The position numbers were made by a program, and so were the translations under genes. 64,000 nt of DNA from Sycobia sp. Sy_11 (lineage: Eukaryota > Arthropoda > Insecta > Hymenoptera > Epichrysomallidae), in the NCBI GenBank assembly GCA_018907035.1, contig JACCIC010000003.1:5947501-6011500 (forward strand), written 5' to 3'. Below, piece after piece: positions 12,143-25,608 of this stretch. Numbering within the stretch: position 1 is the stretch's first letter; each line of letters starts with the position of its first letter. The notes under the pieces were generated by a model. It had not been told where the DNA came from. It was given only the letters and a program-made list of their open reading frames with translations, and searched no databases.

Positions 12143-13565
12143 CATTCGTTTAATACCGGCGCATATAAACCCGATGCATGGTTAAGAATTTGAATCAAAT
12201 ATGACTGAAATTGCGCAGGTGTAGAAATTCAATGGCTTTAACGGTGAAATTATTAAAGTCCCTTAGTTATACATAAAGAAAACAAAATTCAAAGAAAAAT
12301 GAAAATAGCTCGATCAATGGAAACTTCTAAATTTAATTTCAGACGGAAGTCAATTAGGAAAAGAGAAAATTTGAATTTTCTTATGATTATTCTAGAATTT
12401 AACAGTATTAATCGATGGAAATGTTTTAATTTAAATCTTTTAATTTAAAAACTAAAAAATATACTGGGTTCATAATTCAAATAATTTGTTTTCATTAGTA
12501 AAATTAATTAAAGCAATTTTGATTGCATGCCATTTTAAAGTATTTTATCTACTTAACTTTTAAATCCAATTAATAGTTGTAAAGGGAAAAAAGCTTTTTG
12601 CCTTCCATTTTATTTTCGTTTTTTTATATTAGAATTTATCTCCAGCATTTCTGGACAAAAGAAACGAATTAAAATGGAGTATAATTTATGTAAGTTACTT
12701 AAAATAACGCTGACATCGTTTATAATTTGACTTTCTTTCTTTCTTTCTTTCCAGAAAATTAAGATATCAAAGATTAAGAAACTTTTCTTTGTCTCGTAAT
12801 AAATATTGCGCTTTTTAAAAAACAATCACTGAGATATATATAGCTGTAGTTTGAATGTAGCTTAATGTTCGTCTGAATAAAAAATATAATCAATTTTATT
12901 CAGTCGGTGACGTTTAATCGACATCGATAAGACAGTTCAGGTGTTGTTAGTAATACTAAATCTGTGTCTAAACATACGCACTGACACAATCTCAAAATTA
13001 TTTGCACATCTTTCTAAATGTATATCGATTTTACCAACAACAAGAACGAAAAGAAATGAGTCTAAATCATTTCTCTGTGAACCAAGTAATCATGTCATAT
13101 ATGTATGTATTCTAAACAATATGCGAAAATATATTTATACGAAAACTTTCGACACGAACGATGGATTCGGAAGAATGTTCCGTTCTTACGGTATCCTCCC
13201 AGAGCTGTCGATCAACAGGCAATCGCGCACAAAAGCATCTCGACGCCTCTAATCGCTGAGTTCCTTCTCCCCCGCCCCCTCACTACCAGCGTCTGCACAA
13301 AACATCCCCAGCACTCGTTTCCATCCGACGTTGACGGAGCGTCGGAATAATTCAACCCGATTAAACTCGCGAATCGCAAAAAGAGCGAGTAGAGAATAAC
13401 GAAACTGGCACTTGACGATCGCGAAGCTCGACGGGGGGAAAAAGTCGTCGCACCGGGGGCAACAGTCCAGGAGACTCTGCTCGATCCCGCGTCGCCTCGC
13501 CGCGGACCGACGGCACGTTCAGCGTCTAATGCCGTTTCCGAGCCTCTTTATTTATAGAGAAAAAA

Positions 13566-13597
13566 GAGAGAGAAGGGAGAGAGACAGAGACAGAGAC

Positions 13598-13669
<72 letters not shown>
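13566..13669. repeat. GA-rich tract: GAGACA units then (GA)n
   Basis: Purine-only DNA for about 100 bases apart from a few C in GACAGA units; the final 68 bases are pure GA. Confidence 0.95.
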
Positions 13670-13672
<3 letters not shown>

Positions 13673-14446
13673 AGATCACAAGTGCCACGCGAAAGCACGC
13701 GATATATATATATATATGCAGAAAATTTGGCCCACGAGCGCGTGGGCGTCTGTACGCGTATATGTATCCAGAGAGTTACATATTAAAAGCAAGATTATTT
13801 TGCACGTGTTCAATCTATTCATCATCGCCGTTATATACCTCGCGCCCGATACATGCCGCGCGGCATTATGTCCCATTTGATTAATGAGCGCGACCTGGCC
13901 CGGTTAATGATAGGGGCCGGCGAGGAGGGGACCCGGTGCCATCGCCACGACGTCTTCTGGAAAATAGGAAAATTGGCGTATTGCGGTCGACAGTCGGGAG
14001 GACGGGGATAGGGGCGAGGTTTTTTTTTTTATCGGCAGATCTCCGATCGATGCGGCGAACCATTACGGAGCTATAATTTTTTTTGCCCGATTACGTCGCC
14101 GAGACAATAGGACGCGGTGTGGGGGGAGACGGGACACGCGTGGAACTCGCGGACCCGGACGCTCGGAGCGTTTCTCGTCGGCTTTTTTGCATTTGGGGCT
14201 CCGTTAGGAAAGAGCTTTGCATAAGTAGAGCTTTTCGAAGTATGTGTACACTGGCCGTGAGCCAACCGACCCATTGAATTTATACCAAAAGCAATCCGGA
14301 GCGTATTATAAAATTGAAAATATGTCGAAGCGCTGCCGTGCACTTCTTGTTTGGCCCGCATCCATCAATCCATCATTTTTCCTGACAATTGCAAATCGAT
14401 CGTGTCGATCTCTCTCTCTTTCTCTCGTGCCCGAATTGCTGCGATG

Positions 14447-14450
<4 letters not shown>

Positions 14451-14502
<52 letters not shown>
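14451..14502. repeat. (TA)n, about 26 units
   Basis: Lies in the intron 85 bases beyond the exon 4 donor. Confidence 0.95.
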
Positions 14503-14504
<2 letters not shown>

Positions 14505-14586
14505 ACCTTGCGCAACTACCACCAAAACGGTTCAAAATTGTCCGTTAGAAAAGTGTCCAATAAAATTGAAAATAGTCAATTCTCAC

Positions 14587-14769
14587 CTTCTTGCTGGATT
14601 TGAAAACGTTGCACCTGAACGAATTGCCGGTACTGTCGCGGGCGATGTAGCTGAAGATCTTGAGATCGTGGCTGTCGTGGGAGACGTAAAATATCCTGTA
14701 AATCGGATGATGCATGAGAACCAGCTTGCTCTCGTCTAACCAGTGCTGCTTCTTCTGTAAAATTGGAAA
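14587..14769 (-). CDS. NOS1AP: NOS1AP coding exon 4 (core of PTB domain), long form
   Basis: 61 codons: [25 protein letters not shown], then strands containing [18 protein letters not shown], then [11 protein letters not shown]. The vertebrate stretch [23 protein letters not shown] differs at a single residue (Q to H), the strongest match in the window. This holds PTB strands 4 to 7; the C-terminal helix is missing and must lie beyond the left edge. Donor AAG then GTGAGA, phase 0. Two acceptors are possible: after CTTGCAG (this start, 14769) or after TTTTACAG (start 14754, 56 codons, lacking FPILQ). The long form aligns with the vertebrate LLLLQ segment. A third choice through the CAGAAG tandem would drop one Lys. 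Confidence 0.92.
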
Positions 14770-14771
14770 CT
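14755..14771 (-). promoter_or_regulatory. Tandem 3' splice sites, 15 bases apart, at NOS1AP exon 4
   Basis: Reading the minus strand, one AG is at 14771-14770 and a second at 14756-14755. The 15 bases between them are in frame and encode FPILQ. Neither acceptor has a long pyrimidine tract, consistent with competition between them. My recollection is that two human NOS1AP isoforms differ by a five-residue segment here; that should be checked. Confidence 0.65.
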
Positions 14772-15638
14772 GCAAGTACGGGCGTTTAATACGGTCTGTT
14801 GATAGAGCGTGTCCTTGATCCGCGGGGGACCGAGGGGGGGGAGGGGTCGCGTCGAAGGATATTATGCGAAAAGAATTGTCAAAGATCGCGTAGCGAGCGC
14901 ACTCGCGTATGCGCTTGGAGAAATTGGTACGGACGGCATATCGGTGCAGCGCTTTTCGTTAAACGACGGAGAAAAAAAATGTTTATAAGCTAGTTGCAAC
15001 TGTGGTAGAAACGAGCCTTCTGGTTGTGAGAATCAGGCGTGCGTGGTAAAATTTATCTCCGACCATTCGCTCCGGCTCATCGTAACATTGAAACGCGGTT
15101 TAAAAAAAGCATCGAGAAATGGCCATTGCACGCGCGACGTAAATAAAGATTACAAGGCCCATCCTCATTTTTCGACTTTTGAAATTCGATGAACGGACGA
15201 CGATCTGCACGAGATGTTTACGATCGCGCGTACGCGGTCTTCCGCGTTAGCCTGTAATGAGGTAACGGGTTAGCCTTGCCATCTTGAGGGTCGATAGATC
15301 AAATCCGGGCAGATGAGAAACGTCGATAAACAACGTGGCTCAATTTTTAACGTGCTTTACATTTTTACGGCTATGAAGAATTGCAGTAGCTTAACCACTC
15401 CGTCGTTGTATAGTGTCTTTGGATTAATTTTTGACGAGTAATGTTTTTCTATGCATAAATATTTCATACTAATTTGCATTATACAGTAAGAATAAGGATG
15501 TTTGCTATACATCATTAATTCAAAACGATCTTCAATTCTATTCTTCCGCGCAAATCATTTATGAGAATATTGCCTTGAATTAGGATTTTCATGGACACGA
15601 GTAGAATCCATCTCAATATCTGTTTTTTAAAAAAATCT

Positions 15639-15693
<55 letters not shown>

Positions 15694-17253
15694 CACGTTT
15701 TAAATCCTACGCTCAGCAGCAAAGTTTAATTTGTCTCTTCATGAGAATTGTGTTGGATTATTGCTTTTCTGTAAACTCTATAGTAAGCGTATTCATTTTA
15801 TGTAAAGTCCAAGGTAAATATTCTTTAACAAATTGTCAAACAAAATTAAGAGAAATATGGAATACCTACTGTTTTACTGTTAAGACTTTTGCAATTATCA
15901 TTACATTTTAGTGTGCAATCAAAGTAGCTTTTTCTCACAACCCGCTACTCTATGTAAACGAGCTACGTGATCTATCAATGTTCCCTATGGTCGAACCCTT
16001 TTTCCATCGAAATGATATATTAAAGTACTAGAAAATATATAACGAAATGATACTTTTAAGATAATAACACAATTAGTATAAATTTTTACTTGTTTTCTTC
16101 ATGGTAAAATCTGCATTAATTTCAAATGGCACAATGAAAAATAGCTGTCCTAAATACCGTTTATATAATAAGAATTAAATCGTTAAATCGTTACTTTAAC
16201 AGTTTGAGTTTTCTTATTCAAAAGAGTTTATTCATTTTTTGCTAACCATTTTTGCATAGTTACAGATAAACTAATTCCACCAGACGTTATATGAAAAAAT
16301 TTTAGAGTGAAAACTAATCTATCTAAAAATAATCTTGAAAATGTCCTTTATCCTCTCTTTGAAAGTTTTTTTAATGTAAAGTTCAAAATTTTAAAGAAAA
16401 TACTTCTTCTTTTTTAATCCGGCAATTAAAAAGCGGAATATTTTTTATTCTGATATATATTAATATTATGGGCCAAGATTATCTGTATGGTGGTCGAAAT
16501 AAGTGTTGGCTCATATTTTCAAGATTCATAATGGATATCTTAATCAGAAGTTATTTTCATGTTAATTTAATGATGCAAATCACTATATGGTTTGCTCTAC
16601 TTTCTTATATTACTTTTGATAATTGTTTTCCGCTTGTTTAATTCCCTAGTCCAAAACGGGTCTATACTATCTAAATTTGTGGTGTTAACCTTTAAATTCA
16701 TTTTCATGCCCGCTTTCACATAAACTACTTCTCACCATGCAGCTTGGGCATGTAATATTTTTTGAGAAACGAAGATATGCTATAAAGTGTTTCGAGATAT
16801 ATGTCTTACCCGTAAATTATTCGCAAGTCGAAAATTCAATAAATACAACAAAAAGCCCGAAATATTCTTACATAATTGATCACATACTGCATAAAAGAGA
16901 AATGGGATACAATTGAACTTTTCCGGAATATCCCTGAGTTGTTATAGAATAGCGCGGGCGCGCCTACCTTTTTGATTGTGCAATCGGTACGGCGCAGCAC
17001 TGTATAATACAGGTCTGGTAAGAAGACGAAAACAAAACAAAACAAAAAAAAAACAGTAACAAAAAATAAAAATAAACACACGAAAAAATTCTCGGTGTAA
17101 AAAACGGGCGGCAAGGGAAAGCGAAAGAGGGTCCCTCGTCAGCAGACGGAGCATCCTCTTCTTTTATAGATTTATAAGTGCGCCGCGTCGGCGCGGCGGC
17201 GGCGCGGCAAACACCAGTCGTCTTCGCCGCGGTCGCCGTCGTCGTCGTCATAC
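14770..17253. other. NOS1AP intron 3
   Basis: About 2.5 kb. GC-moderate near exon 4 (14.8-15.4 kb) and AT-rich afterwards; contains a (TA)n tract at 15643-15691 and an A-rich run near 17.03-17.08 kb. No additional exon was recognised. Confidence 0.7.
15643..15691. repeat. (TA)n, about 24 units
   Basis: Pure dinucleotide tract inside intron 3. Confidence 0.95.
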
Positions 17254-17343
17254 CTTTTTCTTTCTGAGAGTGACCTTCAGTCCGTCCACCGAGACCTCCA
17301 GCGTTACTTTCTTCTTCTTAATACTTTTGGCCTTGAACTCGTA
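17254..17343 (-). CDS. NOS1AP: NOS1AP coding exon 3 (PTB strands beta2-beta3, lysine-rich)
   Basis: 30 codons starting [19 protein letters not shown] and ending [12 protein letters not shown]; the vertebrate protein has YEFKAKNIKKKK and VSVDGVKVIL followed by a Lys run. The acceptor TTTTCAG follows a pyrimidine-rich tract; the donor is AAG then GTATGA. Phase 0 at both ends. The two basic clusters (KKKK and RKKK) flank the beta hairpin, as in vertebrates. High G/C at third codon positions separates it from the AT-rich intron. Confidence 0.93.
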
Positions 17344-17509
17344 CTGAAAACGGCAGAGAAAAAAGTCTCGTGAGACCGTATACTGAGAAAATGGGGAGGG
17401 GGAGGTTTGGCGGGGCGGAGGAAGTGGCGATATAAACTTGTTTTGCGCATTATATGCGAGTATGTATGATATATATGCATATACATATGGTATATATATT
17501 TATACTTAC

Positions 17510-17581
17510 GCGTATCCGCCGCATCGCCGCCACGATCTCCATTCGGCTGGTCGGTCGTGGAACCTCCATGGAGCCAATGAA
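17510..17581 (-). CDS. NOS1AP: NOS1AP coding exon 2 (start of PTB domain)
   Basis: 24 codons: FIGSMEVPRPTSRMEI then VAAMRRIR. The vertebrate counterpart has YVGSLDVPRPNSR followed by the identical VAAMRRIR. FIGS matches the Y-[LIV]-G-S signature that opens PTB domains, followed by the first helix. The acceptor is GTTACAG before TTC and the donor is a consensus GTAAGT after CGC; phase 0 on both sides. Separated from exon 3 by an intron of only 166 bases and from exon 1 by about 10.1 kb. Confidence 0.93.
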
Positions 17582-19868
17582 CTGTAACGTCAATAAATGC
17601 AATAATGAGTCTATGGCTCCCTGTTCGCCACAGGCGCGAAGAACAAAGTGGGGAGAAATGAATGAATTTTAGCGGTTCATTGATGTCGGTATTATTTCAT
17701 ATGTATGTGCTTTGTGAAATGCAAGGCGTTTGTGCACTGAGAAAAAATACATATACGCACATGCGCGCAGAAACATAGTGTGAGGTGGGCATGCATGAGA
17801 AGGATAGTAAAAGTGTGTGTGTGTGTTTATATATGGTGTGCTTGTAGGTTTCAACAATATATATCCATGAAGATGATGATTGAGTCGTGTGTTTGATGCG
17901 GTACAGGGGCAAATTAAGAAATTTATGAACAGAAAATACTGCAACGCAAAAATATTCGCTAAAAAGTATTTTTTATTTTTGCATAATTATATATCGTAGA
18001 ATGGATATTGCCAACTATTTGAATGTTATAATAAATATCATTCAATATATAAAATGAGCAGTCATCGATCGAGTATGGTAATAAAATACCTCCGTATCAC
18101 GAAAACGCAATAAAAAGTTACTACACTTGGATGTATCATATATATATATATAAATTAGTTTATATATTATACTTTATTAGTTCTAGCTCCACAAATTTCT
18201 CTTAATTTTATAAATTAAGACTTCCTTGCGAGCATAAAAATTAATCCACGAACCTCAAAAAAAAATTTAAGTTCAAATAACTTTTTAATTTAAAAACTAT
18301 GAATACTGTCAGATCTCCCCCCTCCCTTCTTCACTTTCTCCCCCCCCTATCCCAACTACTTCATCACTCTACTTGCGCTGGACTTTTTATGATATATTAT
18401 AGTATTTTAACTTTTTAATGCGTTTTCGTCATACAATGGAATTCTATTATCCCAATAGCCGTATAACTCTTATTTTATTTCATGAACAATACCGATAAAA
18501 ATATTTATTAATTTAATTTAGAACAGCCGGCATAAGTATAATTTTTATAATTTTTAATGAAAAGTACCTATGAAAATTGTTACGTAATGGGTCCATCCGC
18601 TCACAGAATAGCCCAAGTTATTCTATTATTTCATATATTATTTCTATATTATCTACTAAGAAATAGTATTCAACAATTTTCATTTATAAGAAATGCACAT
18701 GCCCTATTATTTAAAAATAATGTATTATTTAATTTGAGCATTTTTTCTCATAATATCCGCTAATGTTTCTCTAACTAGGTGCAAGTAAATTATAAATTTA
18801 CCTACTCCCATATTTCCATCAATATTTTAATAAAGCATCAAATTTATGAATTTTCTAAAAACGTCTTTTAAATCTTGAAATACCACTGTTTTTATTAGAG
18901 TTGCGTGCTAATTTAACTTTCGATGTTATAGCATAAACGTTTCCAGGGAGTAAAATTATATACTCTGTTAAATATAAAATTCAGTTCAATGTCGTTCTAT
19001 ATTTATTGGAAAAAAAGATTAAGTTCACTAGAGATTGGAGCACGCCGTTCTATAATACGTTATTTAATCCTTTTGTTAAACCGACCGTGTACCTTTTAGA
19101 AAATACGATATAGTATGTCAACGATATATATATATATATAACAAGTACTTGATATTTAATCTGGTATGCACGCATATTAATTCTGATATAAAACATGCTA
19201 TTAATTTTTTCAAATTTTGTAGCGTCGAAAAATAAATAATATTTTCTCTAATTATAAAATTATTTTCAGCTTTCTAAAATTTCAAAACACTCTGCGTCTT
19301 AATTTTCATATTTCTGGGACTATCTTACGGATTGCTTGAAATAAATATTTAAGTTTAAACTCCGATATTAAGGATATTGCATACGAATCGTTTGGAAAAA
19401 ATTTGATATCGCGCAGGAATAATAAACTTAAAAAAGAGCTTATAATAAATAAGAGTAATTAGGTAAGTTTAGTCCTAGAGACTTTCGTCGAACGGTGAAC
19501 TTCTTTTCTTGGCTTAAAAATCAAATGTAGACCGAGATGCAGTAAAGATAAAGACTTTTCTGTCTTATACTGCTAACCTATTCTATGTTCTTTCACAGGC
19601 TATTCGAGAAATTCTGGACAATATCATACAAAAAAGTTCGTTATCTATTACTATGACTTTCAACAGAAACGATAAGGAAGCTTCCAATAACGAGACTATT
19701 TTCAAATTGTAATTTTTTTTTATTCATCCGGTTAGAACTGACAGCAAATTTTTCTTCACGTTCATAATATTATCTTTTTTTTCAAGCAGATAAGATATTA
19801 CTGATCGCAGAGTCAGAGGAAAATTATTTACTTCAGCCACATGTTGTTTAAATCGAATTGAATTTATA

Positions 19869-19872
<4 letters not shown>

Positions 19873-19918
<46 letters not shown>
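19873..19918. repeat. (TA)n, about 22 units
   Basis: Pure tract in intron 1. Confidence 0.95.
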
Positions 19919-19924
<6 letters not shown>

Positions 19925-21977
19925 ATTGATTACAATTCAGTAGCAGAAACACGCACTAGTTTATATATAAGAATAAAAAAAATGTGTTCGTTTCTACCGT
20001 AAACACCTGCTCGGCTGGCTCATCGCTAGATGTGTCAGCATCAGTCATCAGTTAAGACACCTGCCTTCTTACACTTACAAGCTCGCAGTAGGTACCCGAG
20101 CAAGAAACATAGAACAGTAGCTCATTCTCGCGGAAATTTTATCGATCGTTTGGAATTTTTAATTTTTTTTTTATTTTAAAAAAGTCTGTTCCATTCTTAG
20201 GTGAACTGAAATTATTTTCGTTGATGTATTTTAATTGAAAATTTTTAGAATACTAATTTTGCACTGAATAATTTTGACAATCGATGCAATACATGATCAA
20301 AATAAATATCTGAATTTACTGGTCAATCATCGCTTTACGGAGTGGGACCAGTCAATTCGGATATTTAAATATATTTATATAATATGCTACTTATCTTTTT
20401 TTCCATGCCTCGTATTATAAAGCTTAAGGAGCGGTGGGAAAGTAACGGATGTGTAGAAAATTCGAAATAAAGTAATGCGTTAAAGGCTCTCCGCCCGAGA
20501 AATGCTTCGTACAGTCGGCACAAACGTTGGCACATTTATCATTATAAACATTAACGTCCGACTTTCTTTTCATATTATATTTGCTTAAGCTTATTGAATT
20601 CTTTTGATTATTGCAACTAATTGACGGCCGATGTACCGCTAGTATGAAATTTTATTATACAAAGAGAAGAGCTTCTTTTTTGTTTTTACAGACGAGATTA
20701 TAACCGTCCCGCAGTTCAGTATATTCATGTATATTATTAGGCGAAATAAAATTGTATACACGTATATAGATATTTAAGCGATAAAAATTACAGGATATTT
20801 TCCATTTATCTATCCGTAATGGCGCCTTCGAGATTTTTCAATTTCATTCCGGGCATAACTTCCGAGTCTTAATCACCGCTTACAGCCTCCTAAAATTCGT
20901 ACCTACGTACGCCACGAACAAATGAGAATTTTCAAAATCGCGCTTACGTTCCGTAACTTGTATGAATTAATTCGCATTAACGCAGCATTTGAAAACCCTA
21001 TGCAAATGTAACTCACGTACGCATATCGCGCATATACGCGCTGGTTTGACTCCAGACGGATAATCCATTTTACAAAATTAGGTATACATAGTTCGCGTAC
21101 GCATATACGTGTATAAAGGTGTATATAGAATTTAAAAAACAAACGAACAATAAGGATACAATACTGGGAAAATAATAATAAATTCGACTTTATACCTGAG
21201 CATAGTATAGAGACTAGTTTTAAATGATAATTCTGTATAAATGTTCCCGTCGTATATATAATAATAAGTATTGTGCGCGTGCGTTTTACGAGTTCGTCAT
21301 CGTCCACGGAGACGTATAGATATTATCTAGCAGTTATTGGGGGTAAAGGTGGGGTTAAGCCTCTGCACGCCAGATATATAATTAAAATTCCTATAGTTAT
21401 GCATAATACTCTATACGCGTAAATAGCGACCGATACAAACCGATAAAAATCTAATTGAAAAATGCACGCCCGTGTGTGTGTGTGTGTGTGTGTGCGTGCG
21501 TGTAAAGAGCAGGAGGAATCAAGAAAGTTCATCGGCAGTAAAAAACATACAACATCTGCTCTCTTATCTGCATATGTGTGTGTGTGTGCATGCGTGTGTA
21601 TCTATTCGTGCGCACGGGAGAGTCCGTCTGTGAATAGCGTGGTTAAATCACATATAAAGGATCAAAAATAATTAGCCAAGTGCACAGATTTTGTAACGAT
21701 CCCGGATTGCAGCGATTTACTCGTATGTTTTTTTTCTTCTGCTTAATGCACACGTCCTAGAAAATATTGCTCTTGGCATTGAAATAAATGATTGAAAGCA
21801 GATATAATTGGAATATAGGCTTGACTTTTAATTACTTCCTTTTACTAATCAAGTAGAATTAATTTTTGTGCAATGTACATGAATAATCTTTGATTCCGGA
21901 TCGATACCATCCGAAAAAGATAATTATTGATATTTTTTTAACAGAAGAAAGAAACTACTCTTTGTTTATTAAACAAA

Positions 21978-21979
21978 TG

Positions 21980-22021
<42 letters not shown>
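21978..22021. repeat. (TA)n, about 22 units
   Basis: Pure tract flanked by A-rich DNA. Confidence 0.95.
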
Positions 22022-22026
<5 letters not shown>

Positions 22027-22632
22027 TAAAGAAAAAAAAACGCTAAATAGTAATAGTGATTTATCCCACACGGTTTCTAGCATAAAATTTTTTTTCTTTT
22101 TGAACGTTTTTGAAGTAATTCACGTTATATTGACGTATATATAGGCGTATTTTATAAAACGAGTCCCCTGTTTTTTTTTAAATTGTACTCATATTACTTT
22201 CTAAAAGAAAATTTGCTCTCGGGAGCGAATAAATAGCACGCTTTTACAATCTATCTCCCGTTTATTATTACTTAGAGTTGAATTATTTATAATAATGATT
22301 GCTACTTAAACTTGAGTGAATTATTTACGGAAGTCGTTATTCAATAAAGTACGATTTTGAAATTTGACACGATTCTCTTAATCGTTTAAATAGAATAAAT
22401 TGATGTCGATTTTTTCAGTTTCATAAAATTAAATATTATTAAGAAAAATTTAAAAACACCATTAGTTACTCGAAGGCCTTGAAACAGACTTTGTTGGAAG
22501 ACAGTAAATTTACAACATATACATGTAACAAATTAGCTTGTGACACTCATCGAAGCTTTTTTATTTTGGTTATTCAAAAATCTAGAGAAAAAGTAATTTG
22601 ATATGGTTGAAAACTATTTAATAATTGTTATT

Positions 22633-22633
<1 letters not shown>

Positions 22634-22663
<30 letters not shown>
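22634..22663. repeat. (GT)15 tract
   Basis: Short pure GT repeat ending in GCTTTTTT. Confidence 0.9.
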
Positions 22664-22665
<2 letters not shown>

Positions 22666-22998
22666 TTTTTCAAAACAAGTCCCCAATTGCTATAATTCGT
22701 ACTTGCACTGCTAATTGAAATATCGTCTAAAAGTGTAGTATCACGTGCCTTAGATACAAGCCATGGTTTTAACGATATTCAATGATATACAAATTCAATT
22801 CTTCTCCTTGACTTTGTAACAATACTTTGTACCTATAATAGCTATCTCAGCAGAGTTGCCTTTAACCTGATATTTCAGACACGATCAATTCCAAGCACTC
22901 AGCCGTACGCAAAACTTTTCCGCTCATCCCTGTCTTTACTGCGAGGAAAAACGTATCGATGTCAACCGACAACTGGAAGGAGGGCAATAAAAGAAAAA

Positions 22999-22999
<1 letters not shown>

Positions 23000-23044
<45 letters not shown>
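23000..23044. repeat. (GA)22 tract
   Basis: Pure purine repeat preceded by an A-rich purine run. Confidence 0.95.
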
Positions 23045-23048
<4 letters not shown>

Positions 23049-23700
23049 GGATCGAATCGATCCAAACTTGGCGAGCGCGTGTATAAAAGAAATCGCGAAT
23101 TAAGAGAAACAAAAGTTCATCGTGCCGTATAATGGCGCATCTTGCGTGCGCCAGATCGGGTGCAGCCAGTTGGATCTATATACCGGTGCTTGGTAAAGCC
23201 ATGCACGTGTATGTACAATATACATACATACACAGACTTGCACACATTCTCGAACACATCCAGACACATATAAACGGCGAAGTTGATGCGTATAATACAC
23301 TTGACGCAAAAGAAGAAGAAGAAGAAGTAGAGGAAGGGAAGTCGGAATCGAGCCAAACCAAGCCAGACGGCGCCGCACGCGCTGCTGCCCGCATGCCGCG
23401 TTCGGGTCAGGCTCGCCAGTTCCCGCGGAGTGGTTATTATATGGAAAGACGAGTGCGGACAGCACCAGAAGAAGAAGAAGTAGAAGAAGAGAGGGAGAGG
23501 TAGGGAGAAAGCGGGTTTGAGCAAAATTACAGAGGGAACAATGGGGAATATATTGCGCGGACGAAGGAGCGCGCCGATACTGTTTGTGTACGTCTGGGCA
23601 GTATTAGGGTAGCCAAGAACTTGAGGTATATAATATATAAACGACGCAAAGCGAAAGACGGGACGAGGAAAAATATAATTTCTCGAAAAAGGATGATTAC

Positions 23701-23702
<2 letters not shown>

Positions 23703-23747
<45 letters not shown>
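23703..23747. repeat. (TA)n, about 22 units
   Basis: First of a pair of TA tracts 220 bases apart. Confidence 0.95.
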
Positions 23748-23748
<1 letters not shown>

Positions 23749-23962
23749 GATATCGCGCAATAAGGGAGATTGAATAATTGATTTACCGATGAAGGATCTA
23801 TCGACGGATCTATATGGACTGCACTTATGCGCGACTATAATGTAGACGAGGGGAACAGAGGAGGATAAAATGACTGTATATATCGTACACGTCAATAAAC
23901 TGTTATTTCGATTATACGGCATTACGAAACGAATTATTATTCCGGATAGTACTCTAGTTCAC

Positions 23963-23963
<1 letters not shown>

Positions 23964-24014
<51 letters not shown>
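23964..24014. repeat. (TA)n, about 25 units
   Basis: Second of the pair. Confidence 0.95.
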
Positions 24015-24017
<3 letters not shown>

Positions 24018-25550
24018 GTTCTACTCGCGTTATCCCATACATGTCATTTGTGGGTTTATCGGAATAAAGGAGAGGGCTATGGGGTTGACGAGGAAATCAA
24101 TCGGCCATTGGTAGAAATATATTGTACATAATACAAGTTCTGAAAAAAGTAATGACTATCGACGTATTGGCGATATGTTATAAAACGATTGAGAGCACTT
24201 ATTAAGAAGTACAGTATCGTCTCAGCGTGAAAATTTTATTAAAGTTTAACAGTTTTACTGGCTAAAAATTTATTCGTTTTGCCATAAAACCTTATCAATA
24301 CAAAAGGAATCTTTAGAAATACGTAAATTTTCAAATAACATAAAAATGTATTGTTCTTTTGACAATGAAATTATACTATTTCCCTGTAGGTATATCATAC
24401 TTACTACCTTAACTGAGTTTCACGACCTATACAAAGTTAAGATAAGAGTCAGAAGGATGAATATGGTTTTAAACAAGTGCTAGATACACTTGTTAGGATG
24501 AAAGATAAGGTTTTTCAGACTGCAGCCTATATACCTTCACCTTGATTCTTAAGGAAAGCGTATACATAAGAAGTACATCTGGATGTTGCCGAGAACATTT
24601 TATCTTGCCCGGAAGGTGTAACAGATGTGCAAGTGAAGAACGAAACATGGCGAGATCACGCGATGATAAAAACAGAGAGAATGAAAAGGTGACTGCATAT
24701 ACGTGTACAGGTCAATTACGTTCTTTTTTTTCGAAATAACTGTTTTGTGCACGCGAGTTTGAAAATCCGAGAAATATAAGGCAGTGAATACACTTGCCGT
24801 GGAATGCAAAAGAATGAAGATGCTGTGGTCCCTGCACTAAAACTAATGGATTGGAAATATAATTCAAGACTAATTCAGTACTAACATCTTATCGCAAAAT
24901 AGTTAAAGCTTTTTTAAGTTTCTTTCAATATATAGTACATAGGTGAATAACACCATAATATCTCGCATAAGTTCGAAAATCCAAAAAGTTTGTAAAAGCT
25001 GCATGGTGTAATCAATATAAGAGAGAGTATATAATCTACTTTGGAAATAACAGCATAAATAAGGAATGAAAATGAAACAGAATCGCCTACTTAGAATATG
25101 AATAATATTCGTATTCTAAAAAGAGGAAAGTGGTTCTCAGCGACTGTTGCCAAAGTCTATATTATAAACTTCCCTCATCATCGTCAACGCCAAATCATTG
25201 GCAATTTAAGGCCCTGCAATGCATCCGTCTATGAACAACAAAATTAACAACAAAAAATAAATTTGCTTCTTTCAAAGCCTTCAAATTCACGTTAAATTAT
25301 AATTCAGGATAAATTCAAATTGATGTTCATGTCATGTTAAATTATCGATTGATCTCTTGGATTTTCCACAATCGAGGAAAGCTGGTGACGGCTCGAGCTA
25401 GAATAAGCGACGCACTTCCCTGAGTCAAATTGACGTCAATGTCAATATACCGAGAAAACCGAACTATCTTCTTCCAACACTTATTTCTCGTGACATTACA
25501 GTGTACTGCATATGTATACGTCATCCAAGCGAACGAGAGCGTTGATACCG

Positions 25551-25553
<3 letters not shown>

Positions 25554-25606
<53 letters not shown>
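25554..25606. repeat. (AT)n, about 26 units
   Basis: Followed within 250 bases by a CA-rich array (25.74-25.79 kb) and a CT tract. Confidence 0.95.

Positions 25607-25608
<2 letters not shown>

Larger units (their letters stand above)
2664..14586. other. Intron-like region between the candidate first exon and NOS1AP exon 4
   Basis: About 11.9 kb, mostly very AT-rich, with seven (TA)n blocks, one GA block and GC-richer islands at 7.56-7.86, 9.2-9.75, 11.5-11.9 and 13.2-14.25 kb. Reading these islands in all frames gave no conserved motif or exon with convincing splice sites. Inverted repeats are at 3053-3073 and 11987-12042. Confidence 0.55.

Noticed and set aside
13412..13786. Arg-Glu repeat open frame, also at 29.4, 33.5, 36.6, 45.1 and 48.5 kb
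   Set aside because: Produced by translating (GA)n or (CT)n; no unique sequence of coding character.
23132..23503. 123-codon plus-strand frame with Glu runs
   Set aside because: Depends on GAA repeats, overlaps equally open minus frames, and lies in NOS1AP intron 1 without splice support.
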